Source: Hofstenia miamia (lineage: Eukaryota > Xenacoelomorpha > Acoela). From it: a stretch of DNA of 64,000 nt. Made by a program: the position numbers and the translations under genes. Shown here in pieces: positions 44,501 through 54,432 of this stretch. Positions within the stretch are counted from its first letter, which is position 1. Each line of letters starts with the position of its first letter. The notes under the pieces are model-generated. The model had not been told where the DNA came from and did no database searches. It saw only the letters and a program-made list of their open reading frames with translations. Location: the NCBI GenBank assembly GCA_004352715.1, contig SCFE01000031.1, forward strand, positions 1,798,535 through 1,862,534. The letters are read 5' to 3'.

Positions 44501-46585
44501 GATATGGATAAATGTACTACTAGTAAAGATGTAAGTACAGAAATAGAAGTACAAGTGGTTGATGAAAATGGAAATACAACATGGCAGAAGGCAGATATAA
44601 TCGCTATGACTCATTGTACTGCTAATATAAAAAGTCCAACATTGGCTCCTTTTGGGTTCATAGCAAGATTGTATAGAAAAGCAAAAAATGGTGAGGTATC
44701 TACGCGAGTGCATGTTTGCCTGAGTCAGATATATGAAAAGGTTGAACCAATAGAAAGACCAAAACCAAAAAAATTACACATTATGAAATGTAATAAAGAA
44801 ATTCTTGAAAAAGCAAGTAAGATGTCACCCCCTGAACTAGAGTCAGATCAATTTCCAGTTGAAAAGCGAGAAGTTCACGAGAAGCAAAAATTTGTAAAGT
44901 TACAACAAGATCTTGGAAAAAAAAACAAACGTAAGCAGCTTGTGAAACAGTTTCGAACAAAGACATTAGAAGATATTTTCAGAGAAGATGACGAGTATAG
45001 TATTAGTGAGATAAGTCGTGAAGAGGAGTTATTCTTTCCTCCCATTAAGAAAAGAGATAAGAAATTCCGAAGGAAAGCGTCATCAAGGCCAAAATTGAAG
45101 GTACGAAAGGAGTCTGCAGCTCCGCCAGTCCAACAAGAAGTTGTTGAAGAAACATCAACAAGTTTATCTAATGTATCTAAATATTTATCAGATGGCAGGG
45201 ATGTTGTAGACCTAGAAGACTTTATTAAGAAAACAGTAAGTTCTTTTATTATTGAACATAGTAAAATGCAATCTGGAATTTTGAATTTTCATAATAAATG
45301 TAAGCCTGTTTAACATCAAAGAAAAAACTCAGTTTAGTATAGAAAAGAATCTTACAGATCATCATTAATTTGCATTACTTAAAAAATAAAAAATATAGTA
45401 AAACTGTGGAAATAACTAATGTTTGTTTAAAGTTTTTACAGACTTTACTGTGAAGTCTTATTTTATGTCTAGCGCAATTGTTAAAGTATAAATTTTGTAA
45501 CATAACTCTAAATGTTTTTTTATACGATGCTTCAGATGCAATATAAATAATATTACATCTGGACCACCCTGTATTTAAAAAATATTTAGGAGAAGCCTGT
45601 TAGAGCCCGAAGTGCACCATCAATGGGCATACGAGTACGAAGAAAAACCAAAGATAAGCATGCTCCAGAAGTTAAGCAAGTCATCACAATAAAAGATGCT
45701 CCTAAAGTACCTAGCCCATATATCAAAAGTGAGAAAGAAGAACCGAGGGTTAAGCAAGATTCATTTACTATCACAGCAGAGGAGTTCTATAAGGATTCAC
45801 AAGAGCTACTATATAGCTTGCTGCACAGAAAGATGTCACATGTTTGTCATGATACACATTCTAAGTCAAGTAGCAAACTGTCTGTAGTGTCCCATCGAAG
45901 TGAAGGAGAATCGCCATCTACTGATCAACTCCGTAAAGGACATCTTATTGAAATGTTAGCATCCACATCTTCCTCAGATCTTACTGTTTCATCACTGTTT
46001 TCGGATTACTACAAGAAGCACATGAGTGCAGAGATGAGTAAGAGGAAACTTTCTACAGAAGATGTGCTCAATTTTCCAATATGTCTGATGGCTGATTGCG
46101 CAAGGTTTGAGTTGCCAATAGATACAAGATCTCTCGAAAAAATGAGGGTAGAAGACTATCTTGTACATTACTGTCGAATTGCAAAAGTTCGGAGTCACAT
46201 GTATAAAAAAGTGTTCTTAATTTTTGATGCAAACAAAGATTGGAGATTGACAAAATCTCGAACCAAGAAGGCTCTGCAGTTCGTATTTAGGGGCATTTTG
46301 AAAGAAGAAAGCTCAGGCCATATTGATGGACTAATCGATATTGACGACTATGAATACATATGCTTAAAGCATTTTCAAACGCTATGTGCAGTTAGTGAAC
46401 GATTTCTAATCCATTTCTTGAAACACTCAGATTCCAATATTCACATTGACATTGACTATCTAGAGATCGCTGACTTTGAATACCTACCTAGAAGAATAGA
46501 TCCTTTAAAAATGAATGAATCCTTACGAAATCTACTATTGTTTATACATAATCCACAACATTTTTTATCAAAATTACTAGAATAG
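38234..46585 (+). CDS. Large FN3-domain protein with helical repeats (partial 5')
   Basis: Three exons, 38234-38502, 40141-45235 and 45590-46585, join in phase to 2119 residues plus stop; the 5' end is missing. From N to C: about 95 residues with no known domain; four FN3 domains (roughly 40160-41340); the first strands of a fifth (DEIQRIKLYDRRENKVGIVW); a helical region of about 780 residues (41530-43900); then what looks like the rest of the fifth FN3 (VFMSGLRPEQEYEIEVKDTR); a Ser/Pro/Lys linker; another FN3 (44420-44715); a basic disordered region; and a C-terminal globular part with EF-hand-like loops. FN3 domains are beta-sandwich binding modules. No signal peptide or membrane segment is seen and Cys are few, suggesting an intracellular scaffold. 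Partners are unknown and I do not recognise the family. Confidence 0.88.
38503..40140 (+). other. Intron of FN3 gene
   Basis: Bounded by GTAAGA and TTTTAG. Contains a (TA)n run at 39814-39832. Small open frames at 38877-39074 and 39295-39501 lack support as exons, because the flanking exons join directly in phase. Confidence 0.7.
40141..45235 (+). CDS. FN3 gene, 5.1-kb central exon
   Basis: One exon of 5095 nt, acceptor ATTTTAG and donor GTAAGT (after AAGAAAACA). The frame runs on to a TAA at 45311, but the strong donor and the in-phase exon at 45590 favour splicing. FN3 landmarks: KLQLDW and LADKEYVVRIRV (1); PPVNLRLTREKTEAEILWD and VNLRVIA (2); IKLEWKEPEDCDPNIYYCII and PPGKKFEFAVYATN (3); LKVTWK and HKKQYLVRAYHTSE (4). 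Helical repeats follow, with the recurring pattern G-(I/V/M)-P at helix starts (AGVPKPF, WGIPETF, NGVPAKH, HGMPDIF). Confidence 0.92.
43150..43860 (+). repeat. Three related protein-coding repeats in the FN3 gene
   Basis: Units start at about 43150 (GLQKFKILCQSIKDLDVDKE), 43438 (GLQRLKELCDHVNQMDVTEE) and 43600 (GLQRFKVLCENVNQMEVDAS). The first and third continue into matching segments ending FLEDFQK; the second is shortened after NLNLRD. Confidence 0.9.
45236..45589 (+). other. Intron of FN3 gene
   Basis: 354 nt, GTAAGT to TTTAG. If retained, translation would end at the TAA at 45311 after 25 extra codons, giving a shorter protein without the C-terminal domain. Confidence 0.75.
45590..46585 (+). 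CDS. FN3 gene, terminal exon (EF-hand-like C-terminus)
   Basis: 331 codons from a phase-0 acceptor (ATATTTAG) to TAG at 46583. Starts EKPVRARSAPSMGIRVRRK, basic and disordered. The folded end contains YKKVFLIFDANKDWRLTKSR, whose DANKDWRLTKSR has the spacing of an EF-hand loop but Arg at position 12 instead of Glu. GLIDIDDYEYI and IHIDIDYLEIADFEYL are further acidic loop-like stretches. Calcium binding is uncertain. Confidence 0.85.
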   Translation, partial: EKPVRARSAPSMGIRVRRKTKDKHAPEVKQVITIKDAPKVPSPYIKSEKEEPRVKQDSFTITAEEFYKDSQELLYSLLHRKMSHVCHDTHSKSSSKLSVVSHRSEGESPSTDQLRKGHLIEMLASTSSSDLTVSSLFSDYYKKHMSAEMSKRKLSTEDVLNFPICLMADCARFELPIDTRSLEKMRVEDYLVHYCRIAKVRSHMYKKVFLIFDANKDWRLTKSRTKKALQFVFRGILKEESSGHIDGLIDIDDYEYICLKHFQTLCAVSERFLIHFLKHSDSNIHIDIDYLEIADFEYLPRRIDPLKMNESLRNLLLFIHNPQHFLSKLLE

Positions 46586-46802
46586 ATTTATACACAAGGC
46601 AATTGATTCTTATTTTTAATTTTTTTTCAATTTACATGAAATGTTTTCATCAATTACTGACAAATATATTTATCACATTAATGATGTTGCATGACGTACG
46701 ATCTTAAGCATGTAATGATTCGGCAAATCAAATCGTAGAAATAGAATTTTGGAGCTATGAATTTTGTCACATTACATAAGTGTGTGGGCCTATATTCTCA
46801 TC

Positions 46803-46808
46803 AATAAA
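46803..46808 (+). promoter_or_regulatory. Candidate polyadenylation signal AATAAA
   Basis: Canonical AATAAA 218 bases after the FN3 gene stop. It lies at the left edge of the second P1 transposon copy, so the element may supply or overlap the transcript end. Confidence 0.5.
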
Positions 46809-47571
46809 GCTTAAACAATATTTGGTAGTTTCTAATGGCTTTTGATGAAATTCTTGAACACTTATAACTCAAAAACTATAATAAATATCCACATTTGGAT
46901 TTGGAAGATCTATCTACATTTAGGGAAACAGTTAAAGCTCNAGAGTATTAAATCTTAACTAAACAGTGAAAACGTATCTACAACTTCTTGTTATATTCTT
47001 ACATTTCATAATTCCTCTAATAAATGTAAATTTATCTCACAAAATATAACAAAGTAATACGTTATGCATATTCATTTTTTTAAATTTTTGGCAATCATGG
47101 AAGTAATTAAAATTAAAAACTTCCATTAAGAATTCTATTCCCCTCGTAATAAAATTAAGGAATCTCTTTATTTATTAGGTGTTTGACTTCAAATATTAAT
47201 TGATACAAATTAAATGCCGATCGACATGATTGAGTAGCCTTATTTTGAAGATGTGCCGTCGTTGTTTTAATTAAAAGTCCCNAGTTAAAGCTCTTTGTTA
47301 ATCCCACGAGCTTTAATCCTTATAATTACTCGAACATTATAGATGACGAGAAATTTTAAAAAATTTAGAATTTTCAAAGAAAAATTGTGAACATTTTCAT
47401 CGTATTTTAGCACGGAATATGGTATAACACAAATTTTCAACATTCAATTGCATTCACAAATAGGTGTCGCCTTGGCTCCTGACTTTTAGGTTTCCTAATG
47501 GACTTGGAGAAATTTTTTACAAATGTGGAGCAACGCTTCTTCTCTTTAAAATTACAACAGGCTGTTTAAGG
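46808..47571. mobile_element. piggyBac-like MITE (family P1, copy 2), with inserted contig piece
   Basis: The right end is AGGCTGTTTAAGG followed by TTAA (47572-47575), identical to copy 1. The left end is decayed (CTTAAACAATATTTGG). The block CTTATAACTCAAAAACTATA matches copy 1's CTCAAAAACTAT region. Two single Ns (46941, 47282) bracket 340 bp that is probably misplaced; without it the element would be about 410 bp. Confidence 0.6.
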
Positions 47572-47575
47572 TTAA

Positions 47576-49088
47576 GCAGAGATCTTTTTTCTTGTTGTTC
47601 AAAACTTAGATTTTTTCATTTTTTGTAGATTCTACATGATTTATTTTGTAAATATGTAAGTACTTGTGCAAAAAATTTAAGTGCGGTGAATCGTCTTATG
47701 CTTAGTCAGTGTATTAAAATTGAATTGAAAATTTAATAATTAAAACTAAATATCACTGTAATCACTGTAAAGACCAAAATATATTAGGATTTAATTTTTT
47801 ATGCTTTTTGTATTATCAAATATCAAGCAAGTGTGTTTATCTATTATCTAGGCTTTTCAATATTTTGTTTGCGTCAAAAGTTGCATAAAAACTCTCGATC
47901 TGTGCACAGTTTTTAAAAAAAAATGAAAATAGTATTTTTCTCATTATCTTATTTGTTTTGTACAATTTTGTTTTAATTCTATCTAACTATTATTTTCATG
48001 ATTATTTTGAAAATGTTGTTAAATTTGATAAATTTCTTAAATCGGAATGGCTCACGAATTTAATATTTGTACACCTAAGTTTGTGCTATATGGCAAAATT
48101 AAATTTTCTATCTTCGCTTGCTAGCTGCTTATACTAAAGACTCAAAGTTATCAAAGATGGGCGAAGATAATTCTTAAAATTTGTTGTTTTTGGGTGAAGG
48201 CAAGGTTATACAAAAATGGTTATAAAAAGTAAGATAAGTGAAAAACTTATTTGTTATCGTATTGCATGTATAGTCGTTTCAAAAATTGATTGCTATACCA
48301 GAAGTTTGTAGATTAGAGGGTCAGAATGGCTCAAGAAGAAAGACTGAAGGCCCGTGAACTATCGGCTTGATTAAAATGCAAAAAGGAAAACAAGAGCTAA
48401 AATTAAGATAAACGAAATGTTTTCAAAAGCATCTTAAACCATTTTGCGTCTAATTTCAAGTAGTTCTAGAGTTTGGGACTGCTCCTTTCTCTTTATTTCA
48501 GTATGTAACACAGTATGTTGCTCGACTCATCCCAATTGAATTTATACCACTTCGGTCCATTTTAGGCCAATTCTATGATCCCTGCCAAAAAACTCCTTTA
48601 TTTTTTAAATAAATAAAATGAAAAAGACCGAATGAAATTTCAACGAATTGTTTAGAAATTACATTGCATTCAATCAATTTTAGTTGATTTGTATGCCGGT
48701 CTGATCCGGCTATGGCCTGTGCGGCCTGTATCTATCTCTGATGTAGCAATCAATATTTACAGGTTTAGGTCTGGTCTGTCATATAATTCGAGTGCATTTT
48801 CATTCCAGAGTCGAGTATCTCCACAAACATCGAGTTTTGAGAATGTAAAAACAATAAAACGCTGAATGTAAAAAAAATAGCTTCGTAAAATAATCCTCAC
48901 AGAAGTACAAACTACCATTATGTGTTAAACGTAACACAATTTCAAGTGCAGTAGATGTGTACTACATGAGCTAGGCAGGGGTTGCTTCTGAACAAAAAAT
49001 AAAATCATTCATAGCGATATGTCTACACAAGCAAATATTTTTGTTTCAATTTTTGTAAAATTCATTTTATTATTTTTTGCAACTTAAT
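47576..49088. other. Intergenic, no gene seen
   Basis: AT-rich. A GC-richer patch at 48690-48790 (CCGGTCTGATCCGGC...) is probably an old repeat end. Confidence 0.45.
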
Positions 49089-49093
49089 AAGTA
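49089..49093. repeat. Left 5-bp target duplication AAGTA
   Basis: Same five bases occur at 52719-52723 outside the opposite inverted end. Confidence 0.6.
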
Positions 49094-49585
49094 ACCAGGC
49101 CCGTAGCCAGGATAATCACCTAAGGGGGGGTCGATGCACATTTAGGAGGGGTTATTGGGAATTTCGACTGTCTTTATAATATAATGTAAAATTTTACCAA
49201 GTCTGTACACCATTTTATTTTTGTTGCATCCATGGGCTTACACGGATTTTCTGACTTGTGAGGTCATCTAGTATAGTGATCAATCAAGTGACCAAAGGCG
49301 GGGTAAAACCTCGAGAAAATTTTTGAAAATATAATAATAATAATAATAATAAACTTTTATTTTAAAAAGGATAAAAACATCCATTTAAGTTATAGAAATA
49401 CTAGATTTTCATTCCACGAAGAAACCGATATGGAAATAGAGAAAGTTCTCGTTCAGAGTTGGTTTTATTACTCCAGGGAGTCTCTCACGCAGTCGACTAT
49501 CTCCATAATGTGAGCGTTGAGGCAGAATATCTTGCAGTAAATGAATCGTCAGCAAAAGCTGATAATGAGAAGTTCGCTGTGTCTT

Positions 49586-50554
49586 CTATTTGATAGGTGT
49601 TATCGACAGCACAGTTAAAAAAACAGGACCACTGATGATTCCTTGAGGAACTCCAAGTTCAATGTAACGAACTGTAGAAAGTTGGCCATTTATAGTGGTG
49701 AAGTGGCTCCTTCTGGTGAGGAAACTGGTATACCACTTCATAATATGAGGATTGATGGGAGGATTCAATCTAGATAGACCGTCAATAATTGCTGTGTGGC
49801 TAACTGTGCCGAATGCTTTAGACATGTCCAGCGTAATTACTGGGCAATAGTCATAGCTATTCCTGAATTTGTTAATCTGATGCAGGATCTTTATTAGTGC
49901 GCATGCTGTTAAACTTTGTTTACGAAAACCAAACTGCAAAGGACTTAATGATCTGTGATATGATTTAGAAACATATTTGTCATATACCATTCGTTCAAAG
50001 ATCCGAGAAAGAATAGGCGTGAGCCATATTGGCCGTAAATCTTTCGGTTCCTTAGGGTTGGCCTTCTTAGGAATAGGTCTAATGTTAGCGATTTTCCATG
50101 CATCAGGAAATACATCACAGTAAAGTGAAAGATTGAATAATGAACAAACAGGATCAGCAAGATATGCAGCACCGTATTTAAAAACCTAGAAATGCAAACC
50201 GTTCATTTCACAGCTCGTTTTCTTGATTCGATTCAGATAATGATAAACTTCATGAGGATAAAAATAAGGAATGTCTTGCAGTAATGGGATCTTGTCACGC
50301 CATTCAGACACGAGTAAAGAGTTATTAGCATTAGAAACAGAGAACGAATTAAAATAGTCATTGACATTATCAGCGTTAAAATCATCACAGGAGCCTGGGG
50401 TAGCATGAATAAGGGAGTTGACTTTAGCCCACCAATTCGTCGAACCTATTTTATCTAGATACCTGTAATTGGCCTTTATCTTTTCTCGAATTCGTTTATT
50501 GATTGATTCTGCGTCCACAAACCGGCCTCTCCTTAAAAGTTTGTTCTTCTTCTT
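49586..50554 (-). pseudogene. LINE reverse transcriptase (nested element)
   Basis: Upstream part (50554-50190) reads NWWAKVNSLIHATPGSC, then VYHYLNRIKKTSCEMNGLHF (normally KKS-G-DGL), a stop, then FPDAWKIANIRPIPKK and DLRPIWLTPILSRIFER. The palm continues LDMSKAFGTVSH (normally DxxKAFDxVxH, Asp to Gly) and GVPQGIISGP. The catalytic YADD box is not found before the 3' end, so it is inactive. Confidence 0.82.
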
Positions 50555-51528
50555 NNNNNNNNNNNNNNNNNNNNNNNNNNNNNNNNNNNNNNNNNNNNNN
50601 NNNNNNNNNNNNNNNNNNNNNNNNNNNNNNNNNNNNNNNNNNNNNNNNNNNNNNNNNNNNNNNNNNNNNNNNNNNNNNNNNNNNNNNNNNNNNNNNNNNN
50701 NNNNNNNNNNNNNNNNNNNNNNNNNNNNNNNNNNNNNNNNNNNNNNNNNNNNNNNNNNNNNNNNNNNNNNNNNNNNNNNNNNNNNNNNNNNNNNNNNNNN
50801 NNNNNNNNNNNNNNNNNNNNNNNNNNNNNNNNNNNNNNNNNNNNNNNNNNNNNNNNNNNNNNNNNNNNNNNNNNNNNNNNNNNNNNNNNNNNNNNNNNNN
50901 NNNNNNNNNNNNNNNNNNNNNNNNNNNNNNNNNNNNNNNNNNNNNNNNNNNNNNNNNNNNNNNNNNNNNNNNNNNNNNNNNNNNNNNNNNNNNNNNNNNN
51001 NNNNNNNNNNNNNNNNNNNNNNNNNNNNNNNNNNNNNNNNNNNNNNNNNNNNNNNNNNNNNNNNNNNNNNNNNNNNNNNNNNNNNNNNNNNNNNNNNNNN
51101 NNNNNNNNNNNNNNNNNNNNNNNNNNNNNNNNNNNNNNNNNNNNNNNNNNNNNNNNNNNNNNNNNNNNNNNNNNNNNNNNNNNNNNNNNNNNNNNNNNNN
51201 NNNNNNNNNNNNNNNNNNNNNNNNNNNNNNNNNNNNNNNNNNNNNNNNNNNNNNNNNNNNNNNNNNNNNNNNNNNNNNNNNNNNNNNNNNNNNNNNNNNN
51301 NNNNNNNNNNNNNNNNNNNNNNNNNNNNNNNNNNNNNNNNNNNNNNNNNNNNNNNNNNNNNNNNNNNNNNNNNNNNNNNNNNNNNNNNNNNNNNNNNNNN
51401 NNNNNNNNNNNNNNNNNNNNNNNNNNNNNNNNNNNNNNNNNNNNNNNNNNNNNNNNNNNNNNNNNNNNNNNNNNNNNNNNNNNNNNNNNNNNNNNNNNNN
51501 NNNNNNNNNNNNNNNNNNNNNNNNNNNN
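50555..51528. other. Assembly gap (974 N)
   Basis: Falls where the LINE's endonuclease domain should be. Confidence 0.95.
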
Positions 51529-51589
51529 TGGTTAGCAAATTTTCCTATACGAAAACAATCCGTTGTTGGGATATCATTTATCACCAGTA

Positions 51590-52091
51590 ATAAAGGAAAT
51601 CATTTTCTGAGCTTGTTTCATGTCCTCATCTAGGCGCTCAGAAAAGTCTTTCGCTTTGGATTCAGCAAAATTTTGGATTCTGATACCAAAACCCATTGAC
51701 GAAACAGTCCGCATACTGGTTTATCAGTCTTAGTTTTGTTAACTGTATTAAGAGATTCGGTCAGTTTTGCAAGCGAGGAAGCAGATAGCGCAGACTCATG
51801 CATATTTGATGAAAATTCATTCAGTTTGTTCTCAATATTATTGACAGTATTTTCTATATTGTTAACAACTTGATTTAAATTGATATTAGAAATAAAGGTC
51901 GATTTAGTTGGAATACATTTATTGCAGAGCCAGCAAGATCCCGGAATTCTTCCCAATGTCTCTTTGTCAATCTTAGAGAGATTTTCACATATGCCAGGAT
52001 ACCATTCACCACAATTATCACAAAGAATACCAACGTCATTATTCTTTATCTCACGATTGCAGGCTTCACAAGTATTCATATTTGCTGATGT
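51590..52091 (-). pseudogene. LINE ORF1, PHD finger protein (copy B)
   Basis: Reads CEACNREIKNNDVGILCDNC, GEWYPGIC and GSCWLCNKC: the Cys4-His-Cys3 spacing of a PHD finger, but with the His replaced by Pro (WYPGIC). A coiled-coil-like VVNNIENTVNNIENKLNEF follows. A frameshift interrupts the C-terminal part, where TTDCFRIGKF near 51540 recalls the R-x-G end of LINE ORF1 proteins. Overlaps copy A as an assembly duplicate. Confidence 0.75.
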
Positions 52092-52092
52092 N

Positions 52093-52458
52093 CGCAGACT
52101 CATGCATATTTGATGAAAATGCATTCAGTTTGTTTTCAATATCATTGACAGTATTTTCTATATTGTTAACAACTTGATTTAAATTGATGTTAGAAATAAA
52201 GGTAGATTTAGTTGGAATACATTTATTGCAGAGCCAGCAAGATCCCGGAATTCTTCCCAATGTCTCTATGTCAATCTTAGAGAGATTTTCACATATACCA
52301 TGATACCATTCACCACAATTATCACAAAGAATACCAACGTCATTATTCTTTATCTCACGATTGCAGGCTTCACAAGTATTCATATTTGCTGATGTAGTAA
52401 TAAGAGCTTTACTTATCTTTGGCATGTCACAAACAACCACTTCAATCAAATTGAACAA
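52093..52458 (-). pseudogene. LINE ORF1, PHD finger protein N-terminus (copy A)
   Basis: Same sequence as copy B with a few substitutions; here the finger keeps WYHGIC (His present). Probable start MPKISKALITTSANMNTCEA at about 52425. Copy A (52093-52395) and copy B (51789-52091) are separated by one N at 52092. Confidence 0.75.
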
Positions 52459-52718
52459 TAGGTAACAATAAATATATTATTCACAAAATTGAAGTTAATT
52501 TACAATGTAAAAATTTTCAAACCATACGAGTTCCCACCAATTTAATATAGACAAAATAGGCCTTAGAATTGAATTATTAGGAGGAATGTTACAACAATTG
52601 AATTAACAAATTTTATTTTTACATGCTGATTTTGCTTTTAGCTCTGTTGTCTAGGAGGGGTTGCCTGACCTTCCAAGGGGTGTTCGACCCCTCCTAACCC
52701 CCGTGGCTACGGGCCTGG

Positions 52719-52723
52719 AAGTA
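52719..52723. repeat. Right 5-bp target duplication AAGTA
   Basis: Matches 49089-49093. Confidence 0.6.
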
Positions 52724-53341
52724 GCTCTGTTAATGCTAAACTAAATTTTATATTATCAATAACAGTTTAATTTTTTCTTCTAAAATTGACGTTTACCACA
52801 AACTTTAATCCATGGTTATTGCATGCCACTAGAAAATTTAACGTTAAACCCAATGCAACCTATTAGCGAAACACAAAAATTTATCTCTGATTCTTCCACA
52901 GTTGCTTCAGTGAAAGGCTCTTCTATAATTTAGGCTAATTGAAAATTTTATATCCTCATTTGTTTAAACAGTGTGAATGATTGTGGGTTCGTAATCCCGG
53001 CATCACAGATATCCGAATTCCTGGATTCGGCCTCCCCGAGACTAATGTCTAATTGCTCAATTGATATGTTTCTTGTTTTGCTTTACAACCATAAATTTGC
53101 TGCACAGCTGGTGGAAGAAAAAATTATAGCACTGTTTCAACGTAATGAAAATTAAAATTGAGCCTTAGACTTTACTAAATATAAGACTATAATAATTTCA
53201 AAGACTCTATGTCATTTTTAGTACTCTACATTAAACGTAAATTGCCTGATGTCCATTTCAAAGGAATAAACCGTTTCTCTTCATTATCAATACAAAAGTC
53301 TCCAAGCTCATTAGAAAATTTGGAAATAATGTGTAATGGAA
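52724..53341. other. Intergenic, no gene seen
   Basis: The 60-codon frame at 52973-53155 has no support. Confidence 0.45.
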
Positions 53342-53669
53342 TAGAGAGTGACAATATGAGATAAACATGGACCCGAACACGACCTGATCAGAATATGCAC
53401 AACCCGACTAGAAACGTTGACTTTGATTTAACGTTATGGATCTCGGCCAATCAAATCATTAACCTCAATCATATTCTGATAGGCGAATCAGCAATTCATT
53501 TGTATTACTAAACGTCTTGGATCTTTTTTAAATCAAGAAATGATAAACATCAGTATTTTAGATAATAAATCTAATGTTTGTACTTGAACCTGACCCAACA
53601 ATTTGATACCCGAACCCAACTCGATCCGAAGTCGGGTTGGGTTTATTGGGTAACCGATGTCACTCTCTA
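53342..53669. mobile_element. Non-autonomous TIR element (family M1, copy 2)
   Basis: Perfect 12-bp inverted ends TAGAGAGTGACA (53342-53353) and TGTCACTCTCTA (53658-53669). It is the reverse-orientation relative of 12652-13114, with the same CGGGT-rich subterminal parts. The flanks GTAATGGA and GTATGGAC could be an 8-bp duplication decayed by one indel, which would fit hAT. It adjoins the LINE fragment at 53677. Confidence 0.75.
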
Positions 53670-53676
53670 GTATGGA

Positions 53677-54235
53677 CGAAAGATAAAAAAAGAATTTGAT
53701 GCAAATGAAATCAACAAAATGTTTACTAATATATCAAATGATTTGAATTACAAACAATCTAGAACTCCTAGTATAGATAGTGAAGAGATTCCAACCCTAA
53801 CAATGCATCAAGTATATCATGCATTGAAAAGTGTCAAAAAACATCAACAGGATACGACGGAATACAACATTGGTTTATTAAAAAATTTTCGTTTATAATT
53901 ACACCAATAGTTCATTATATATTTACGGAATCGCTAAGAACTGCTAAATTCCCGAAAATTTGAAAAACTGCTATAATAATACCAATTCCAAAATCACAAC
54001 CGGCAAAACTACATAATTTAAGACCAATTAGCATCACTTCAATATTGTCAAGAACTTTTGAAAAACTTGTATTTAATTTTCACGTCAAAGATATCTACAA
54101 TAATCATTTAAATATAAATCAGCATGGATTCCGAACAAATGGAACAACAACAAATGCTGTTATTGAACTGCAAAATAGAATTCTGTCATACAAAAATGAA
54201 AATTATGATTATGTAAGATTAATCAGCCTTGATAT
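53677..54235 (+). pseudogene. LINE reverse-transcriptase fragment, ends in gap
   Basis: Reads IPTLTMHQVYHALKSVKK then (frameshift) STGYDGIQHWFIKK, AIIIPIPKSQ, NLRPISITSILSRTFEKLVF, NQHGFRTNGTTTNAVIEL and LISLD. These are the finger and early palm blocks of a non-LTR reverse transcriptase. The frame runs into the N gap just before the first catalytic Asp region. After the gap only (ATT)n remains. Confidence 0.8.
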
Positions 54236-54345
54236 NNNNNNNNNNNNNNNNNNNNNNNNNNNNNNNNNNNNNNNNNNNNNNNNNNNNNNNNNNNNNNNNN
54301 NNNNNNNNNNNNNNNNNNNNNNNNNNNNNNNNNNNNNNNNNNNNN
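54236..54345. other. Assembly gap (110 N)
   Basis: Hides the rest of the LINE fragment. Confidence 0.95.
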
Positions 54346-54368
54346 TATTGTAAGCTTAATTAAAGTTT

Positions 54369-54389
54369 TTTATTATTATTACTATTATT

Positions 54390-54420
<31 letters not shown>

Positions 54421-54432
54421 TTATTATTATTT
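54369..54432. repeat. (ATT)n microsatellite, probable LINE tail
   Basis: TTA trinucleotide repeat directly after the LINE fragment; LINE 3' tails of this type are common and a (TAA) tail also ends the nested LINE at 49330. Confidence 0.8.

Larger units (their letters stand above)
49330..52458 (-). mobile_element. LINE with PHD-finger ORF1, nested, broken by gap
   Basis: Transcribed right to left: ORF1 with a PHD-type zinc finger (52458 to about 51590), a 974-N gap that hides the endonuclease, reverse transcriptase (50554 to 49586), then a 3' tail of TAA/TTA microsatellite at 49330-49351. The RT reads FGFRKQSLTACALIKILHQI, VITLDMSKAFGTVSH and GVPQGIISGP, with a frameshift around 50190. Microsatellite tails and a PHD-bearing ORF1 are known in CR1/L2-type and related non-LTR clades. 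Confidence 0.82.
49095..52718. mobile_element. TIR element (CCAGGCCCGTAGCCA ends) containing a nested LINE
   Basis: Left end CCAGGCCCGTAGCCA (49095-49109) and right end TGGCTACGGGCCTGG (52704-52718) are a perfect 15-bp inverted repeat. Similarity continues inward (TAGGAGGGG, GGGGTCGA blocks). The flanks carry AAGTA on both sides. About 235 bp on the left and 260 bp on the right belong to this element; the middle is a LINE on the minus strand. Such CCCGTAGCCAGG ends are widespread in invertebrate genomes; superfamily not assigned. Confidence 0.7.

Noticed and set aside
45236-45313. Read-through end of the 5.1-kb FN3 exon as the true C-terminus
   Set aside because: A strong GTAAGT donor and an in-phase 331-codon exon at 45590 make splicing more likely, though a retained-intron form is possible.
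50186-51633. Frames of 362-450 codons through the second large gap
   Set aside because: They are open only because of Ns; the real content is LINE sequence on the minus strand either side.
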